DNA of 64,000 nt from JAEUMG01 sp963805405 (GTDB lineage Bacteria; Pseudomonadota; Alphaproteobacteria; Rhizobiales; Aestuariivirgaceae), in contig CAWDUC010000007.1 in NCBI GenBank assembly GCA_963805405.1, forward strand, positions 102,193 to 166,192, given 5' to 3'. Shown piece after piece: positions 62,634 to 64,000 of this stretch. Every line of letters starts with the position of its first letter. Positions within the stretch are counted from its first letter, which is position 1. The position numbers and the translations under genes are program-made. A model generated the notes under the pieces. It saw nothing but the letters and a program-made list of their open reading frames with translations, was not told the DNA's origin and did no database searches.

Positions 62634-63848
62634 ATGCCCAGGGACGAACTCAACGAGCCGTTACGGCGGCGCAGCCTCTGGTCACGGCTTAGGGGGCGCA
62701 AGCCATCTGCTCCGGCCGCGGCTGCAACGGGCCTCGCAGCGGTTATGCTGCTTGCCGGAATTTGGCTGCTGACCAGTGCAAATCCCTATGGCGGCGAGCC
62801 CGTCCTCGTCCTCGATCTGCCGCCGGCAACCGAAATGACGACCGCCTCGATCACCCCGCCGACGCCAGCCGCCAAGCCTGACACCGCCAAGACCCGTGAA
62901 CCGGAGCCGAGCGACACCCAGGATATCGTCATCGACGAGACATCCGATACATCCGGCGAGCCCAGGGAAACCTATTCGCCAAACGATTCGCAGATCATTC
63001 AGAACGAGGCCTCCATCATCATTTCGCCGCGGCGCTCTTTGCCCCCCGCGCCGATCGCCTCCGTCACCCAGGAGGGCCCCCATGGCCCGCTGCCCCGCAT
63101 CGGCTCGGGTGGCAAAAAGCCTTCGAGCGTTTATGCGCGCACCACCTCGGCCAGTATTCAGATGTCCGATGCGCCGAAGATCGCCATCGTCCTCGGTGGC
63201 ATGGGTCTCAACCAGGATCTGACGGCCAAGGCGATCAAGGCGTTGCCGGGCGATGTCAGCTTTGCCTTCGCGCCCTATGGCGAGAATTTGCAGGCGCAAG
63301 TGAATAAGGCGCGCGCTGCTGGTCACGAGATCATGTTGCAGCTTCCGATGGAACCATTCGGTTATCCGGCCACGAATCCAGGCCCCAAAACACTGGTCAT
63401 CGCTGCTGGAGAAGCTGCGAATATCGATGCTCTGCTGTGGCACTTGAGCCGATTTGCTGGCTATATTGGCGCTTCTGCCTATATGGGCGGAAATTTCCTG
63501 GCCGATCCGGCGGCATTGCGTCCGGTACTGGCGGAACTCAAGAAGCGCGGGCTCTACTTCATGGAGGACTCGCCCCCGCAAAAGAGTGCCGCCTCTGACG
63601 TCGGCCGTATCGTCGGCCTGTCGGTTCTGGCACCGCAGATCGTGATCGATGCCAATGGCGATGCCAAGACAATCGCCAAGGCGCTCGCACAGCTCGAGGA
63701 AGAAGCACGCCAGAGCGGCATCGCCATCGGAACTGGTACGGGCCTCGAAGTCACGATCGAGGAAGTCCAGGAATGGGCAAAATCGCTGAACGACCGCGGT
63801 ATCCTGCTCATACCCTTGAGCGCGGCTTTCCGTGGTAAATCCGGCTAA
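62634..63848 (+). CDS. Divergent polysaccharide deacetylase (YibQ/DUF610-like)
   Basis: A 404-residue protein with a membrane anchor at about 33-50 (GLAAVMLLAGIWLLTSA), a long Pro/Thr/Glu-rich linker (about 60-180) and a polysaccharide-deacetylase-fold domain (PKIAIVLGGMGLNQDLTAKAI, HEIMLQLPMEPFGYP, GAYMGG-type turns). The metal ligands of active deacetylases are not evident, as usual for the YibQ group. Gene order envC-ctpA-yibQ-rppH is common in alphaproteobacteria. It overlaps rppH by one base. Confidence 0.88.
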   Translation: MPRDELNEPLRRRSLWSRLRGRKPSAPAAAATGLAAVMLLAGIWLLTSANPYGGEPVLVLDLPPATEMTTASITPPTPAAKPDTAKTREPEPSDTQDIVIDETSDTSGEPRETYSPNDSQIIQNEASIIISPRRSLPPAPIASVTQEGPHGPLPRIGSGGKKPSSVYARTTSASIQMSDAPKIAIVLGGMGLNQDLTAKAIKALPGDVSFAFAPYGENLQAQVNKARAAGHEIMLQLPMEPFGYPATNPGPKTLVIAAGEAANIDALLWHLSRFAGYIGASAYMGGNFLADPAALRPVLAELKKRGLYFMEDSPPQKSAASDVGRIVGLSVLAPQIVIDANGDAKTIAKALAQLEEEARQSGIAIGTGTGLEVTIEEVQEWAKSLNDRGILLIPLSAAFRGKSG

Positions 63849-64000
63849 TGCCGAAGAAGAAAAGCAAAAATGAATTGGCCTACCGGCCTTGCGTCGGTGT
63901 CATGCTGCTCAACGCCGACAACCATGCCTGGATCGGGCGCCGCCTCGACGCTGCCAATGAGGAAGGCCGCGGTGAATGGTGGCAGATGCCGCAAGGTGGC
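63848..64000 (+). CDS. rppH: RNA pyrophosphohydrolase RppH (partial, cut by the window end)
   Basis: The first 51 residues of a Nudix hydrolase that removes 5' pyrophosphate from mRNA to start its decay. YRPCVGVMLLNADNHAWIGRR and GEWWQMPQGG are the N-terminal RppH sequence leading into the Nudix box, which lies beyond the window. ATG 63848 shares its A with the preceding TAA stop. Confidence 0.9.
   Translation, partial: MPKKKSKNELAYRPCVGVMLLNADNHAWIGRRLDAANEEGRGEWWQMPQGG

Noticed and set aside
1..64000. Prophage, integrative element or CRISPR-Cas locus
   Set aside because: No integrase, transposase, phage structural, Cas or conjugation gene is seen, and the single tRNA has no repeated end fragment that would mark an attachment site.

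Overview
The window is a gene-dense, high-GC (roughly 60-65%) chromosomal segment of an alphaproteobacterium, most likely of the order Hyphomicrobiales (Rhizobiales). The evidence is a full CtrA-type site (TTAA-N7-TTAA) upstream of ftsEX, an alphaproteobacterial SOS box (GTTC-N7-GTTC), FnrL boxes, a phaB-phaA/phaR polyhydroxybutyrate locus, a mocDEF-like operon related to rhizopine catabolism genes, DUF1127 and DUF2125 proteins, and 139-bp palindromic intergenic repeats of the kind found in rhizobia. There is no transposase, phage module or CRISPR array. The segment is core genome with a few accessory islands (hicAB, mocDEF, a phospholipid-type operon).

Layout. 0-5.6 kb: metallo-beta-lactamase-fold protein, HELAH metallopeptidase-like protein, GlxA-type regulator with a DJ-1/PfpI partner, a Cys homologue of the GrdB/PrdB selenoprotein family, and a secreted LprI-MliC lysozyme inhibitor. 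5.6-16.5 kb: hpt and a zinc-ribbon membrane protein facing ftsE-ftsX-plsC-nrdJ, a LexA-box gene of unknown function, chaC, a DUF2125 protein, and the overlapping operon chorismate mutase-hisC-tyrA. 16.6-23 kb: EamA transporter, methyltransferases, gloB, a DUF985 cupin, phaB-phaA and divergent phaR. 23-29.7 kb: PAS-GGDEF-EAL protein, gamma-glutamyltransferase, fhs, and hicAB with its palindromic operator. 29.8-33.5 kb: a five-gene minus-strand operon for phospholipid-like synthesis (EamA, CDP-alcohol phosphotransferase, CdsA, PlsC, membrane protein). 33.6-38.6 kb: VOC protein, adenylate cyclase-TolB-TPR protein, covalent-FAD dimethylglycine/sarcosine dehydrogenase-like enzyme. 38.7-42 kb: an oxygen-response module (usp, fnrL, hemN) with two FNR boxes. 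42-45.3 kb: mocDEF with two 139-bp repeats. 45.3-55 kb: molybdenum cofactor genes (mobB, mobA, MOSC), tusA, amidinotransferase, ArsC-like, CobW, EamA, D,D-carboxypeptidase, DapA-like, HupE, LysR. 55-64 kb: DUF1127, EamA, tRNA-Leu(CAA), GST, arfB, YqaA-like, dsbB, rsfS, rlmH, envC-like, ctpA, yibQ-like and the start of rppH.

Data quality. About 30 single-base-type frameshifts break otherwise intact genes, including ones that are normally essential or highly conserved (ftsE, nrdJ, hpt, fhs, cdsA, ctpA). In nearly every case the two frames join into a full-length family member, and several breaks lie in short C or G runs. I read these as uncorrected sequencing or assembly indels rather than gene decay, and give each such gene as one CDS over its full span. 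Positions of single breaks are approximate.

How the parts act together. Three regulons can be read from DNA sites: CtrA (division genes ftsEX), LexA (the unknown gene at 11777) and FnrL (hemN and usp around fnrL itself). Promoter geometry suggests that the SOS gene and hemN are made from leaderless or nearly leaderless mRNAs. The least explained parts are the SOS-box gene, the CPVC-type GrdB homologue, the LprI-MliC fusion, the variant CDP-alcohol phosphotransferase operon and the repeat pair around mocEF.
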